Below are positions 10,539-23,300 of a stretch of 61,326 nt of DNA, piece after piece. Position 1 is the stretch's first letter. The number at the start of each line of letters is the position of its first letter. This stretch comes from Conoideocrella luteorostrata (taxonomy: Eukaryota > Ascomycota > Sordariomycetes > Hypocreales > Clavicipitaceae): assembly GCA_032433595.1 (NCBI GenBank), contig JASWJB010000267.1:1-61326 (forward strand), written 5' to 3'. Both the position numbers and the translations under genes were made by a program. The notes under the pieces were generated by a model that did not search any database, was not told the origin of the DNA, and saw only the letters and a list, made by a program, of their open reading frames with translations.

Positions 10539-11929
10539 ATTTCGCAACCAGGCTTTTCTTTGGTGGTGGTAGTGGTGGTGGTTGTGGTTTGGATTAAAGA
10601 GAGAAAGATACATGAACTGAACCAGGGACGGGGACATCTATTAAGAAATAGCGACTCTAATAATACGCAAGAGTCTGGTCATTCATTTCGGATACGAAGC
10701 AGCCCTGTTCGTTTCTATTATTGTACGTACTTCTGCACCCCTAGTGACAATTGGCCGTTGGCTCCACGCCGCGAGGTAAGGCGGCAAGCTACTTACTGTA
10801 ACTGGCCGATTCCAGCCCGTTGGTTGTGACGAGGTCTCCATGGCCGCATGAGCTGAGACGGAAACACATGGGCGCAAAGGCTGAGGCCGTAATCGTAAAC
10901 TGCGCGGCGGAAATACCAAGATTGACAAATCCATGTCAGAGACTGGGGCTGTGCATGGGAGTCCCCAGGGTTGGAATCCTCTGCAATGATACTTGGTTTG
11001 GCAACAGCCCGCAACCCGCAGCGTGCCGTGAGTGAGAGATGAGGTCGAGAAAGTCTCGAATATTGTCTCTAATGAGCTTGATCACTCATTGCAAGTTGGA
11101 CCACGCCGCCAGAAGCTCGTTGATATCGAAGCCAGGTGACATTGGATGGGCCGACTGGCAATTTCTTCTCGCATGGATGCACTTTAGAAGCGACATTTTC
11201 GAGATTCAACATGGCGCGAGATTGCCGAGGTATCCGTTTCAATCTAAAGAAATTCAAGTCGGCGGCAAAGTTGCGAGCTACAATACTGCCCACGGGATAT
11301 TGAGTAGTTAGATGGTTGACGCCAAAAATTGACATAAAGAGTCTGATGTCGTTCAACTGGTAAGGAAGCTGGTAGCAGCTTCTAGCTCTGTAGCTCCGAG
11401 ACTTGGCCACTTCAGGTCTCGGTGCCTGCCACTATCGGCAGCTGTCCCGCTGCGGCACACCCCACTCACTACCCTACCACCCACACAACCTTCTTGCCTA
11501 CTCCTATCTGATGCAAGCATTGAGTCGCACGACCTATGGACTCTGACAAGAACTCTTGGCGCAGAAAACCAGTCGACAGCTCCAAAGAATCCTGTCCCGT
11601 CTCGGAAGGCAGAAAAGGCTGGGAAAGCGCCATTGAGGAGCAAGTGGTCCTTGCTAGTGAGCCTCGACCGCAAGAACCTGTGCCTATCTCACAGCCAACA
11701 GCATACGGACTAAGCCTACTACTCTTGGCCCTCTCAGTTGCCAAGCCCTCGCAACAGCTGGTTCCAGGCCCCGAGACGCGGAAACGTCGCATGAGGTTGA
11801 CCTTCAATTGCTGCCTTTAACCCCCGCTGGCACGGGAGCTTCGTGTCTGGCCACAGTCAAACCGCATATCCTCCAGAGAAGATATTTCGAGAGGCACGTC
11901 GACATTAATTCCGTTCATCCCGTTCTGCC
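10539..11929. other. Intergenic between divergent dynamin-family gene and ALG1
   Basis: This 1.4-kb region has divergent genes on either side and so holds both promoters. Short ORFs occur on both strands (for example 11536-11820 +) but none shows family character or a splice partner. A GT-rich run at about 10557-10590 would encode a His-rich leader if the upstream ATG of the dynamin gene is used. Confidence 0.5.
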
Positions 11930-13485
11930 ATGATTGCTCCGTTCGTCCTGTCAGCACTGGCGGGCATCATCTCGGTCTTCGCTCTCAAATATGGCGTGAA
12001 AGCACTGGCATGGCTGGTCTCAGCACTGTTTCGGGTCATCCCAAGTCGCTACAGACCACCGCAGAACCCAGACGACAACCACATCCAGATCTTGGTCCTT
12101 GGTGACATTGGCCGGAGTCCGCGAATGCAGTATCACGCCATCAGCGTCGCCAAACATGGCAGGAAGGTTGACATCGTTGCTTACAAGGGTAAGCCAGTCA
12201 TCAACCGCTATCAAAACTTGTCTGCCTATCTGCTAACCTTATTGCCTTGTTCCCTTGGTGCAGAGACGTCGCGGCATCCTGATCTCATAGGTAATGAGCG
12301 AGTTTCCATGTATGCTCTTGCGCCTCAGCCAGAATGGATTGCTTGGGGCACCCTGCCTTTCTTCCTCAACATCCCCTGCAAGGTTATTCAGCAATGTTGG
12401 ACTTTATTTTACACCATGATGTGGGCGACACCAGCTGCACAGTGGATCATAATCCAGGTACGTGTTGGACTAACTCCCGCGCTCATATAACGCAGGACAA
12501 ATCTAATTATGCGTAGAATCCTCCGTCAATCCCGACTTTTCACATCGCTCTCTTTGTCTCTCTCATCCGTGGCAGCAAAGTCGTCATAGACTGGCACAAC
12601 TACGGACACACTATCCTCGCCCAGAAGTCTCTTTACGCCATCTTTGTACCATTTTATAAGTGGTACGAAATCATGCTCGGAAAATTTTTAGGAAACGCCA
12701 ACCTAGCTGTCACGGATGCCATGGCTCGTGATCTTAGGGGCCGGCGGTTCAACCTGAAGAACCCAGTATACACTCTACACGACCGACCTGCTAAACTCTT
12801 CCGGCCAATTGATTCAGTTCAAGCGCGGCGAGAGTTTCTTGAACGCCTACCGGAGACTAAGCCTCACGCCAAGAACATTATGGATGGAAGCATGCGACTT
12901 ATTGTCAGTAGCACATCCTGGACACCAGATGAAGACTTCAGCATCCTGCTCGAAGCTCTGGTATCATATGCGAATCCAAGCGAGGAGGATACTTCGAGCG
13001 AACCGCCGTCTCCAATTCTGGCCATCATCACTGGCAAAGGCCCCGAGAAGGAAAAGTATCTTGAAATGATCAAGCAGATGCAGGAAAATGGCCGCCTTCC
13101 TGGCATCAAGATCCTTACAGCTTGGCTTTCAAACCGTGACTACGCCACATTGCTGGCCAGTGCCGACCTCGGTATTTCTCTTCACAAGTCCAGTTCTGGC
13201 GTTGACCTGCCCATGAAAGTTGTAGACATGTTTGGTGCTGGCTTGCCTGTGGTGGCATATTCTGCCTTTGAAAGTTTCAGCGAGCTTGTCAAGGAGGGTC
13301 AGAATGGGTGCGGCTTCGAGTCGGCAGCGCAACTGAGGGGTCTTCTTCAAAAGTTGTTTAGCGAAGATGGGCAGAAAGAGCTAGCTAGACTCAAGAAAGG
13401 AGCGGTTCAGGAGGGATCTTTAAGGTGGGATGAGGAGTGGGATCGCGTCATGACTGGCATCATTGGATTAAGTGGCAAAAAGTAG
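11930..13485 (+). CDS. ALG1: Chitobiosyldiphosphodolichol beta-mannosyltransferase (ALG1)
   Basis: Model: join(11930..12188, 12264..12457, 12517..13485), 473 aa, close to the usual fungal length. The enzyme adds the first mannose, from GDP-mannose, to GlcNAc2-PP-dolichol on the cytosolic face of the ER in N-glycan assembly. An N-terminal hydrophobic segment (about 3-32) is the membrane anchor. VLGDIGRSPRMQYHAIS is the family's N-terminal signature. Across intron 2 the frame continues into VVIDWHNYGHTIL. The C-terminal GT-B half has LLASADLGISLHKSSSGVDL and PMKVVDMFGAGLPVVAYSAF, the conserved nucleotide-sugar-binding region. Both introns keep phase (AYK|E and IIQ|N). Confidence 0.95.
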
Positions 13486-13812
13486 GTCCCGTAAATTAGA
13501 GCTGTCCCAGGCGCCAATGAAACATATCCCATAATTACAGTTCTACCCACACGATGCAACACGCACAATGCCAAAAAGTGTTGACTAATGTCAACGAACC
13601 ATGTATTTCACAATCATAAGCATACATAAGATGCAAAACTATGCCGGAAAGTAAAATCTCCCAACACCCAGGAAACGCCCGCGACGCTACGGAACTCCTT
13701 GCTGCGTCCAAAGTCCCTCCTCATACCATATATTCCAGTACATGCATACTACCCAGGGCCGTCGCCGCGACCGTTGCCCAGTTTTCGTTTCGCAGAGTTC
13801 TCCCGACTTTTG
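13486..13812. other. Convergent 3' spacer between ALG1 and the E2 gene
   Basis: Only 327 bp separate the two stop codons of convergent genes, so both 3' untranslated regions and polyadenylation signals must share this stretch. Transcript overlap is plausible. No additional gene seen. Confidence 0.55.
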
Positions 13813-14443
13813 TCAATCCTCGCCCAAACTCTCCCTCACACACTTTCTGCACTGTTTTCTGAAATCCTTATGCTTCCCTTCCATCTCCTCGCGCAGCATC
13901 CTCGCGGCTTCCACATTGGCAGGGCTATCGATATTCGGCGAATGAAACAAGCTGATGGTGCTGACGAGAATACTCTCAGGGCTCTGGACGGGACTCCACC
14001 GCTCCGACGCTGCTTCGTACCCGTACTCATCCTCCTCGGGTGGATGGAGAATCGATATGCACAGCTTGCCGTCCGAGTAGATGTTGGGATGGAAGGGGAT
14101 GGGTGCCTGGAAGGTCAGGGAGGGTGGCATGTGAGGATACGTTGGGGGGAAGGTAAGGACTGCGCGGAAGTTGCCTCCTGATATTTCAGTATTAGCTTGT
14201 GTATGAGCGGGGTTTCTTTCCCTCGTTTTTGTGTGTCTTGAGAGTCCGCCACGGTGTGTTTGTTCTGTGAAATGCCATACCGCCGTAGTATTTACAATCA
14301 TCGTTGATCATAAGCATGACCTCCCATTCGAATATATTTTTGTCGTGGACCAGACCGCACGAAACGCCTGGAAGGTCCTTGTTCGTCCGGATCTCTTTGA
14401 ACTGTCGCCCGAGAAGCGAGGCTGCTGCGGAGTTTGAGGTCAT
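13813..14443 (-). CDS. E2 ubiquitin-conjugating enzyme, Ubc7/UBE2G type
   Basis: Model: complement(13813..14177, 14281..14443), 175 aa. The catalytic core has FEWEVMLM, a short turn, GGNFRAVLTFPPTYP, the HPN tripeptide at 84-86 and the active cysteine at about 94 (GKLCISILHPP). The acidic insertion after the cysteine (EEDEYGYEAASERWSPVQS) is the mark of the Ubc7/UBE2G group. That group includes the ER-associated-degradation E2 Ubc7 and the related fission-yeast Ubc15. Which of the two this is cannot be settled by eye. The single 103-nt intron splits a glycine codon. The ATG at 14443 gives the expected N-terminus. An upstream start in the same frame would add a proline-rich leader not typical of the family. 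Confidence 0.9.
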
Positions 14444-15253
14444 GGTTTTGGGAAGAAGGGGAGAAGAAAAGGGGGTAAAAGGGGAGGGGGGAGGGGGGAT
14501 GTTGTCCAAAGTCACGATATAGTCGGGCGGTTTTCTCTCTCCCCCGTTGGTCGTCCTGATTATATTTTGTGGTATGCGGGTGTGAGGCGACGCCACTGTG
14601 AAGGATGCGTCTGGTGCGGACTCGTTGATTGGGGTTTAATGGCTTCCATTGGCGGCGGTGGGGTTGTTTTGGAATGGGAAGGCGAGCTGCGAGGCGGGTA
14701 GGCGGGACTTCGGGAGAGCTGCCATGCATCCTGGCACCTTACCCCGCGGAGATTAGCGATTGGAGAGCCGTTTATTGCGACGCTATCGTTCTGAACGGCG
14801 AACCGCGTAATGAAGCCATTACCATTCTGGAGGGACATCATTCTGCATAGTGACTAATCAGGTCGAAATTTACCACCTTCAGTTTGGAGCGTGAATCTCC
14901 TGAAATCGGGATTGGAAACCTCGGGTTGTTGGACGGCGTATGTGGCTAAAAGCATCGTGGCAGCTGCAGGCGTAGACTCCATATACAGTGGCAGAAAACT
15001 CATATGCAGCGGATCGACGGGGGTTTTGAAAGGACCAAAAAAAGCAATACAGCAAGTCAGCACCTAGATCTTCATAACTCTCGTCATGGCTCCGTGTTAC
15101 CTGTCGTCGAACGAAAACAGCAATCCGGCAGCAGCATGACACGAGGGTACATCTAACCGATATTGTCTTTCACTGCTTCAGCAGTCTCTCATAGCCGTCA
15201 CAAGCACGACCATCACACGAGATAGAGTGGCGTCTGCTTCTGCATCTCCCACA
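14444..15253. other. Intergenic, no gene seen
   Basis: An 810-bp spacer between two minus-strand genes. It holds the E2 promoter, including a pyrimidine/purine-skewed stretch near 14450-14500. The small ORFs present have no family character. Confidence 0.5.
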
Positions 15254-16135
15254 TTACTTGATGCTCTTCAGCCTCTCATTCTCGATAATGGTTTCCGAGT
15301 AGCCATCCAAGGCAATCGAGATCATAGCCCTGGCCAACACATCAACATCAATCGCAGAATACAACTTTCCCGTCCACCGCTCAGCGAGTCCAGCATCAAC
15401 TCCTAATATCCCACTGGGTCGGACGCAAAACACCTCCAAACGTTCTCGATGTGCGTCCCGGACCTCGAAAAGGCCCTTCTCCGCTTGTCCCTGCCATGGC
15501 TGTTAAACATAGTATCCATCTAAAAGTGTGCTGCAAGCGAAGAGGCCCTCGCTGGCGCTTCCAGCGTTCTAGAAAAGAAAACTTGAAAGGGTTACTAAGA
15601 AAGGCTCGGCTACGCACCTTGATTTTTCTGGAGTCGTTCAAGAAGGACAAGGACTTGTCCTGGTTCCACTCGGTGAACTTGCCGCTGCAAAAGATGAAGC
15701 GGAATTTCTTGCCGGGGCCGAGGCTAGAAGCAGTATTCTCTGCGAAAGCTTTCGCTGCTGCGTGGGTGGTATCCACGTTGGCGTGTCTTGCTGCTTCTAT
15801 GCTGGGAAATTGATTAACCCTGCCGCCAATGGCCCTTCCAGAGAGTCAGTATCAAAGCCCCCTAGAGTTCGTCGAGTAGTAGAATACGACGAGCGGAGGG
15901 CTCCATACCATAGACACGCTTCCGCGTCCGAGACTTTCTCCAACAGCTCGGTAGGATAGCTTGCAAAGTCATTGTGGATGATGACAGTTACCTTGGAGCC
16001 GATCTGGAGGGCGGCGTCACCGGCAAGTTCCCTTCTGGACAAGGCGTAGATGTGAGTGATTTTGTCGTTGGCGATGCATTCCTGAAGGACTTGACGCCCA
16101 ACGAAGCCAGTTGCACCGGCCACTATGACCCTCAT
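15254..16135 (-). CDS. NAD(P)-binding Rossmann-fold protein (NDP-sugar epimerase / HTATIP2-like)
   Basis: Model: complement(15254..15490, 15618..15819, 15909..16135), 221 aa. The N-terminus MRVIVAGATGFVGRQVL carries the GxxGxxG dinucleotide-binding loop. The splice from exon 1 to exon 2 gives CLWVNQFPSIEAARHANVD, running directly into THAAAKAF and FRFIFCSGKFTEW. Exon 3 opens with GQAEKGLFEV and ends in an Ala/Ile-rich helix and a short charged tail. This is the layout of small atypical short-chain reductases found across fungi, whose substrate is generally unknown. No complete YxxxK catalytic pair was recognised, so an enzymatic role is unproven. Intron phases agree throughout. Confidence 0.82.
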
Positions 16136-17993
16136 ATTGTGACGTTGCCCAATCTCTGATTACTACTCTGTACTTGGGCATTAGAATTAGAACCGGTGTG
16201 CAGTGCAAATACGACCAGGGGCGGGGTTATGCTGCGACCTTGAACTGTGATGATAACCACGATGAATTAGCCAGAAGGGAAAGGAGCGGTTGCTGAGATG
16301 TTTATTCAGGAAAGGCTCTGTGCCGTGTAAGCTGAGGCGTCTTACCGGTACAGCTGTGGTGGTCACTCGGATGCAAGGCTGAGCTGAACCCCCGCTTTTC
16401 ATAGCCACGCCAGATTTGATCCTCATGCCTACCATCACTGATTCTTTAAAAAGTGAAGAAAGTCATTTCGGGGCGTCTTTTTCGATGCTTCGGTTACATT
16501 GTAGGTTAGTCTCAGCACAGCCCTACACTCACCTGGAATTCTTGCCACCGTCAGCACTTGCGAGGCTTCGAGGCTTCGGGTTCCCGGGAGCGGGCCGACG
16601 GGGTTTACCAGCACCCGCCTCACAAATTCACGATAGCATCAATACAAGAAGAAGGCTTGGCTCTTTTTGCAAGAGCAAAGGCGGAGGTCCTGTAATATAG
16701 AGTCGGGGCGAAACCGTAGACGAAGAATGAACAAATCCACTAACTCGAGCCTCCCAACGCCACATATCGAACAGGATCATCGTCTTCATCGGCCGCCGTT
16801 TCTCCACCAGTTCTAGTCGTCAATAGTTTTTGAAGACTTATTAGGAGAAGCTTTCAACGTAAAAAATACCATAAACCAGGGCTCCCAATTTATGTACGTT
16901 ATTACTCCATGCGACAGCTGTAATGGAAGCGTTCCCTCCTTGTTCATACACTCACCGTGGATCCTTCAGACGCCAATTTCACGACATGTTTATGCGCTCC
17001 AAGTATGTCCAAACCCATGAAGCTGCATCTACTAGTATATCGCTTACCGTCTCCGAAAACAATCATGTCCATGCGCCCCATGGTAGGGAACCATCCCAAC
17101 GGTGGCATCCTTCCCCAATCTCACGACGTCATCTATGGCTTTAGCATCCTCCATCAATCTAATACTCAAGTGTTTGACGGTCCGTGGCAAGATACTCGTC
17201 AGACAAGTCGGCTCTTTTTGTGTGTTCCTAAAACAAAGCCCTTGTAACTAGCCAATGGCGACAAAATCTCGTCTCGTCCAGACCGAGTGCATTCAAGTTA
17301 GTGACCTACACTCGCTTTGTTGGGGTACACCTCTGAATCGCATGCATCAATGCTCATCTAGTCCAAGGTATCCTTGACAGGAAGCACGGCTTCGAGAATT
17401 CGAAAATATTGTGAATCTGTAAGTACAAGTGTAAAACGACCCAGAGGTACATGGCATGTGGACGTTCAATTCACCTAGTCGAGGGCACATCCTGACCACA
17501 TCCTGACCACATCCTGACCCTACGACATGCGTAAGGAATTCAAGCGCAATTTCTTCAGCGCCGTCTCTGAAAGTTTCCCTAGAAAGAGTGCGAGCCGGCC
17601 ACGTCGTGAACCCGACCGAGGGGATAGGCGAGATCCTCCAGGATGGCTAATTCACGTGTTTAAGAATACAAAACAATCTACCAGTAAAGTCTCATATTCC
17701 ATGTGTCATATCCGTTAATCTTCATGCGGTGTCTCCATGCATGGATATGACTATGACTATCATATGTCTGGACCAAAATTTCTCTTGGAAACTAGAAACA
17801 GGACCGAGGTTCGGTGTTTGCATACCCTTTGGAATGATTGCTTTCAAAATCTGTGAAAAATTCCATTGGTCGTAGGGTGTGTATACTGACTGACGTGACG
17901 AAACTCCGAGTCAAAAGCTGTCGTCTTCTCCACCTCTCCCTCGATGCAATGACTTTTGTTCTCTCATCAAGTCCTTCCACCTGCTGCAAGCAG
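16136..17993. other. Intergenic, no gene seen
   Basis: A 1.86-kb region between two minus-strand genes. Only short unrelated ORFs are present. It contains an 11-bp tandem repeat (listed separately). Confidence 0.5.
17486..17518. repeat. Three perfect copies of an 11-bp tandem repeat
   Basis: The unit CACATCCTGAC is repeated three times without change, in intergenic DNA. The repeat is not a multiple of three and has no coding context. It is probably a small slippage-derived array. Confidence 0.9.
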
Positions 17994-18551
17994 CTAAGAA
18001 GTCGGGTCATGTGCAATACAAACAGCAGTCGCATAATCTCCATCGTGGCTAATCGATATCAAGGCACTTACATCCTCCCCTTGCCCTTCTCCGGCCTTGA
18101 TTCTCGCCACTGGCGGACCACTACCCAGCCGCTCTTCCTTGCCCACTCTCCTCTCAATCACGACATCGTGAAAAGTGAGCTTTCTATGAGAATGAGCCTT
18201 CATAGCTGCCTCTTTCGCCGCAAATCTAGAAATGGTTAGGTCTCCACCCGTGCATGCAAAGAAGGACAACCTTTTCGGCGACAAGAGAACCTACCTTCCA
18301 GCTATAAACGCAGCCGTCTTCCACAGCCCCGTCTCCCTCTGGTCGCCATTCTGAACCTCTCTGCGTATGATCGCATCCTTGAGCGAATTCAGCCGTGAAT
18401 CGTACCGTCTAAGCTCCTCAGGGGCCAGGATGCGATTGATGAAACGTGTTCGCCGCGGACCACGTAGTATTCCATATATTCGTGAGATTTGGCATATGTC
18501 TGTGCCAACATTCAGTGGGAATGGAAAGGGACGTAACGGCGGAAGTTGCAT
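17994..18551 (-). CDS. AcpS-type 4'-phosphopantetheinyl transferase (Ppt2-like)
   Basis: Model: complement(17994..18225, 18295..18551), 162 aa. All three AcpS motifs are visible: LNVGTDICQISRIYGIL near the N-terminus, FAAKEAAMKA (assembled over the single intron, with an arginine codon split AG|A), and ALISISHDGDYATAVCIAH near the C-terminus. The family transfers phosphopantetheine from CoA to a serine of acyl carrier protein. In fungi the small single-domain type is Ppt2, which activates mitochondrial ACP. I infer that role here from size and motifs. The longer Sfp-type enzyme that serves polyketide and peptide synthases looks different. The start at 18551 (MQLPPLRPF) was chosen for length. 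An upstream ATG would add 35 residues. Confidence 0.9.
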
Positions 18552-19305
18552 TAGATTATACCTGGATCCATGGGGATCCTCGTCTGGATGCTGAAGTGTG
18601 GCGAATGTGTGTGTACCTAGGTACTTAAGTAAGTAGCATGGAGAACCCGCATGCACTCGCAGGACGAGGTGATACGGTGGTACGTCTCGGTGGGACCACC
18701 GTTACTGCCTCAGCCGTGGGTGGATCAGTGAGGTCCTCAGCGCTTATCGATACCCGAGTTTTAGTTTTTGGTAGCAAACAAGGATTGACCAGCCGGCGGG
18801 CGACGTTGCGTCATGGAGTCTTGGTGCGGGGAGCTGCAGTGGGGCCTGTAGCTGCTAACGTACCCAGATCAATTGGCATCGTCTCGGAATTGTCATCCGG
18901 AGGAAATGCTCCTACAGTGCTCCGTAAAACCAAAGGAATGAATATTTCAGCTTTCACGGCAACAAAGGTGGATCGTCTTGCCTATTGCATCAGTACTTTA
19001 ATGTTTTGGGGTGCCAAAAAAATAAATTCAATTCCATCAAGATGAGCCGAAAAACTCCCACTCGACAATTATTTCACTCGAGAAGACCCTCGAATACCAA
19101 CTAGTATATCCCTGTAACGACCGCACACGCATGACCTAACTAACAATGAATCTTCAATTCGTAACCAATGCATGCGTGAATCCACATCTTAGACTTTAGG
19201 TTCACGAAGACACACTCTCTCTTAGCAAGAAATTGAGTCCGCCACTTTTGCAGTGTTTCGTTTCTCGGCGATGGCATCGACGCCGCTTGCCTGCGAGTAG
19301 CTTGA
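18552..19305. other. Intergenic, no supported gene
   Basis: This spacer contains the promoter of the PPTase gene and the 3' region of the membrane-protein gene. A plus-strand ORF at 18638-19045 is open for 135 codons but has no family character and overlaps the PPTase promoter. Confidence 0.5.
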
Positions 19306-20373
19306 TTACTCGTTGAGGAGAGGGGCGCGCTCAGCATCTCCAGCAGGCGAGGAACGACGCCACAGGTGGTCTCTGCCCGTCCAAGCCGGCACAGCAATGC
19401 CAACAGTCGCAATGAACAGAATAGCCATGATGACAAAGGCAAAGATCCACTGCAGAGCAACTACCTGTCGCTCGAATTGGGCAACACCGATGGCGGCGGT
19501 TAAGACGCTCAGAGCAAAACCCATGGTGTAGTCCTAGGAGTGAACATTAGCCTTTGGAGCCTAATCACGAAACAGCCACGAAAAGCAGAGAGGGGTTGCC
19601 TACCTTGAAAGCAACGATAAAGAAAAGACCATATCCTAGAATTGCCCAAATGAAGATATTTCCAAAGATTCTGGCCACCAAATTATGGGGGTGGTATACC
19701 ATGAAGGCACCGTTCCAGTAAATGGCCACAAAGGTCCATGCCAATGGTCCAGATGCGACGGGGGTATGGATAAAGCGGGGTGACGTATTGTGTCGGAAAT
19801 ACAGAGTCGACAAGTTGATAAAGTTGAGAATAAGAATGAGCTCAGCCCAGATGAAGTGCGAGCGTACAAAGAGCATCACAAAGGCAAAGTGGAACAGGTT
19901 GTTGAGAATGAAGTGGCTTCCGACACTGGCGGCCCAGTTGACAACTTCCTGTTTACGAGAAAAGAGGTGGGTGATGTAGCCAAACTGGAGAATGAAGAGG
20001 ACGACCCTGATAGCACACATTTAGTAAGCGTTAAATCAAGTTTGCAAGAATTGCGGAATGGCGCACCAGTAAATATCGCCGAGAACCGGGCTCATGGTAA
20101 AAGCAGTCCGGTACAAGTCATTCTGGTCCCAGATGCGTCGGCGGATGGTGTAGCCATCTTTGGGAGCGTTCACAACGTAGTAAATAGAGACGACGACGGA
20201 GAGAAGCCAGGTGATGAGAGTGAAGAGCTTGTAGGCGAGGACGGAGCCACTGCTGTGAGACTCTCGGTGGCTAAAAGGGTTCCCTGAAAATGATTAGCAT
20301 AAATGCCGCCAAAACACCACAGAGGTGATTGCCAAGATTGGGGAGATAACATACAGGCATTCCAGTTGGCCAT
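19306..20373 (-). CDS. Multi-pass membrane protein, DUF1774-like
   Basis: Model: complement(19306..19533, 19604..20006, 20067..20283, 20355..20373), 288 aa. Exon 1 is only 19 nt (MANWNA plus one base). Splicing gives NAWNPFSHRESHSSGSVLAY, a good N-terminal signature of the fungal DUF1774 family as I recall it. Six or seven hydrophobic segments follow, for example LFTLITWLLSVVVSIYYVV, LILILNFINLSTLYF, IFGNIFIWAILGYGLFFIV and WIFAFVIMAILFIATVGIAV. The C-terminus is hydrophilic (RRSSPAGDAERAPLLNE) and ends in an acidic di-leucine-like sequence, which could be a sorting signal. Function is not known for the family. All introns are canonical and phases agree. Confidence 0.85.
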
Positions 20374-23300
20374 GGTGATGTTGTGTATGGAAGCGCGTCG
20401 CTCCGCAATGGTTTTGGTAGCTTAATCGGGGTATATGCACCCAAACAGTTGCGCTCCGTAACTCAAATTTTATCCTTTCCCCTACCGAGCCCGGAGGCAA
20501 GAAAAGAAAGATGAGATAAAATGTGAATTAAAAAAAAACAATTTTAAAAAAAGAAAAGAAAAGAAAACAGCGACGTAGCGTCGATTAATCTCGTCTTTTG
20601 ATCAGATGGTGCGAAGGAGGTGGAAACTGTGATGGTGAGCAGGTTAAGTAGTCACTTCGACAGGAGCGGCGGGTGTGACGGAGCAACAAGAGGCCAGGAA
20701 CCAGAAGAGGGGGGAGACAACTGTCTGGATCGCTGGCGGCGAACCTGTATTTATTATTATTTTAACCAGCATACGGAGTGCAGCTCCCTCCCATCTGGCA
20801 GCCCGCAACTACCCATACCCAAAACAGCAGATCCAAGTACAAGGACCCAACTTGGGCGGATGTACAAATGCTTGAAAAGCGGGGGTTGACGAGTAGCCAT
20901 TGAATGTGGCAGCTAAAAGACATACGGAAACTCGTTCACACAAAAAGTCGGCACCACATGCATGCATGGGGCTGGGTTGGTCTATCATGAGTGGACCTAC
21001 GGAGCACTAACTAACTAATAGTATCCTCGAATGGATGGACACGAACAACGTCGGTACGCAACGCATACGGCTCAGTCCAACGGCAATAAATCAGGGCGCA
21101 ACAGGAATTCGCCAGTTCCTCCGTAGACAAGGCATAATAAACAAGGCAAGACGTTAGCAAGCATGCAAGCCAAGCTGTGAATGAGCCAGGGCCATCGTCG
21201 CCATCGTCGCCATCGTCGCCATGGCTGGACATATTGACTACGGGAACGGCTACACAATGCGGAGTACTCCTCCGTACTGCCGTACTGCTCCAAGTTTCCA
21301 CGAAGTAGCGTCAATGTTGTTCGCCTCCATGACGACGCTGTTTCGGACCCGCTCAGCCTGCATTTGCCTCGACATCTGCTGCAACCGCCACTCAGTCGAG
21401 ACACTGGAACCGCACGCCTCTGTCCTGTCTGACTGTGCTTTCGAATAAGAAAGAGCTGGGCAGACTATTGGCAACATGCAGTTCTGGGTACTTACCTGGC
21501 TCAAGTGCCCGGTTTCTCTTCCTATTGATGAGATGAGCCTGCGATAGTATGGACGTGAGTGGAGTGTCCCAAGACAGCGCTCATTGCGTTGCCCGTTGCC
21601 AAAAATACGTTGAGCCGCCAACTGCCGCCTTTTCTTTCACAGAAGTAACAAACACAGTTAGCTCTCTCCCTTCCAGCCGGGTTAAAATGACCAGGTGACC
21701 ATCCACACGGACCAGGGCGGCCACCAGAGCGGAACCAGAGACAAAACGAGACCGATGCAGGAAGTACGCTGCCGATGGAGAACTTGATGGCCACGGCCAG
21801 AGACTTGAGCCACCTGCTACGGTACAGCTCGTGAGTCCTTGAGGCCATTAGCGCCACGGCGACCAGACACCATCAGCGTTTGACGGGCGACTAAGTGGGT
21901 GGGGGGTGGTCATGGGGGGAAGAGGTGTGTCTCACTTCCCTTCAATCCCGTCGTGCCCGTGTATCACGACCGATGGCGCAGCTGAATGCCCATTTTGAGT
22001 CAGGACATGTTCGATGAATGCTGCTGCCATCGAAGAAAAAACCACCATCAAGACAAGCAACCTGTCAGCATTGGTCAGACAGTTGCATGACGCGCAATGG
22101 TCCTATCGAGGTGCATGAAAACCAGCATGTGCGACGCCAACCACATAATTGTAAATAAACCCCAATCATCACGACGCATCGACATCTGCTACGTCACCAT
22201 GGCACACCAACAAGCATCTTCCCACGGCTTTGCTTCCCCATTAACCAGTCAGAAGGAACTGAGGGGGATAAAAGCGCAATGGGCGTGTACCTACTACTAA
22301 TTCGTACGGAGTACTCGTTTCAACTATTGTACAAAATCTGCACGGGGAATGGACAAACAACTGCCAAATCGCACACCATCGTGAACGTGGTCGGCGGGTA
22401 CGGATTCCGTTTCGTCCACTAAAAGCCGCCGGACACCAAACACCTTGATGATGGCATAATCAAATTTTTGATTGTCCGGGACTCTTCAGGTGCTACATGC
22501 ACTAGGACAAATAAAATGAGTGTTGTGTAACACACTTATGAACTAGTTTGATTCACGCAGAGAAGGCATATACCGTGATAGCGGCAGCCTACCTAGTACA
22601 GATAGTTCACAGTTGATGGTCAGTTTTAAAATGAGGAGGCTATTGCCAAGCTAAGTGTACACTTTGTGGGCCAACATACAGCAATCTTCTATTTTATTTT
22701 CTATTTCCATCCAGCATCCCGATAATTTGGTTCGTGTACCCCGTAAATAAAAAAGTTCCCACCCGTCGTCATTCACGCAGTTATCGCGTGCAGCTTTCGA
22801 ATAATTACCGACCCGCCGAACCATATACATCATGAGGTACGATTTATTAATTTTTTTTTTTTCCTCCACTTTCGACGGAAATTGAACCACCGAAACTAGA
22901 GACTCCCATCATCTTGAATGTTTTGCATGCTGTTCTCCGTACTTGTTTTCTTTTTCCTTTTTTTTTTTTTTTGGCCGTCATTGTCTCACCCGCCCACCCA
23001 CTAACCAGCAAATCAACACCACTCACAAACCCCAATTCCTCGACCACACCATCAACGCAGCCCTCATCATCGCGTTCATGCAGATGATGCTTGCATCCGC
23101 AGGCAGACCCTCCCCGTTTCATCATGCCAGCTTGAGAAGGGAGGGACGGATGCTGGAGCTAGGCCGTTTGAATGAATCTCACTAGACGCCGCACCACGAT
23201 GACGAGCACCGCAATGCCTCAGAATTCAAGGTATGCTGACATGACTTGCATTTCCATCTATCTATTGAACATAAAAATCGCAATAACAAAACAATTTGGG

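Noticed and set aside
18638..19045. 135-codon plus-strand ORF divergent from the PPTase gene
   Set aside because: No recognisable family; it overlaps the promoter area of the PPTase. Kept as possible but unsupported.
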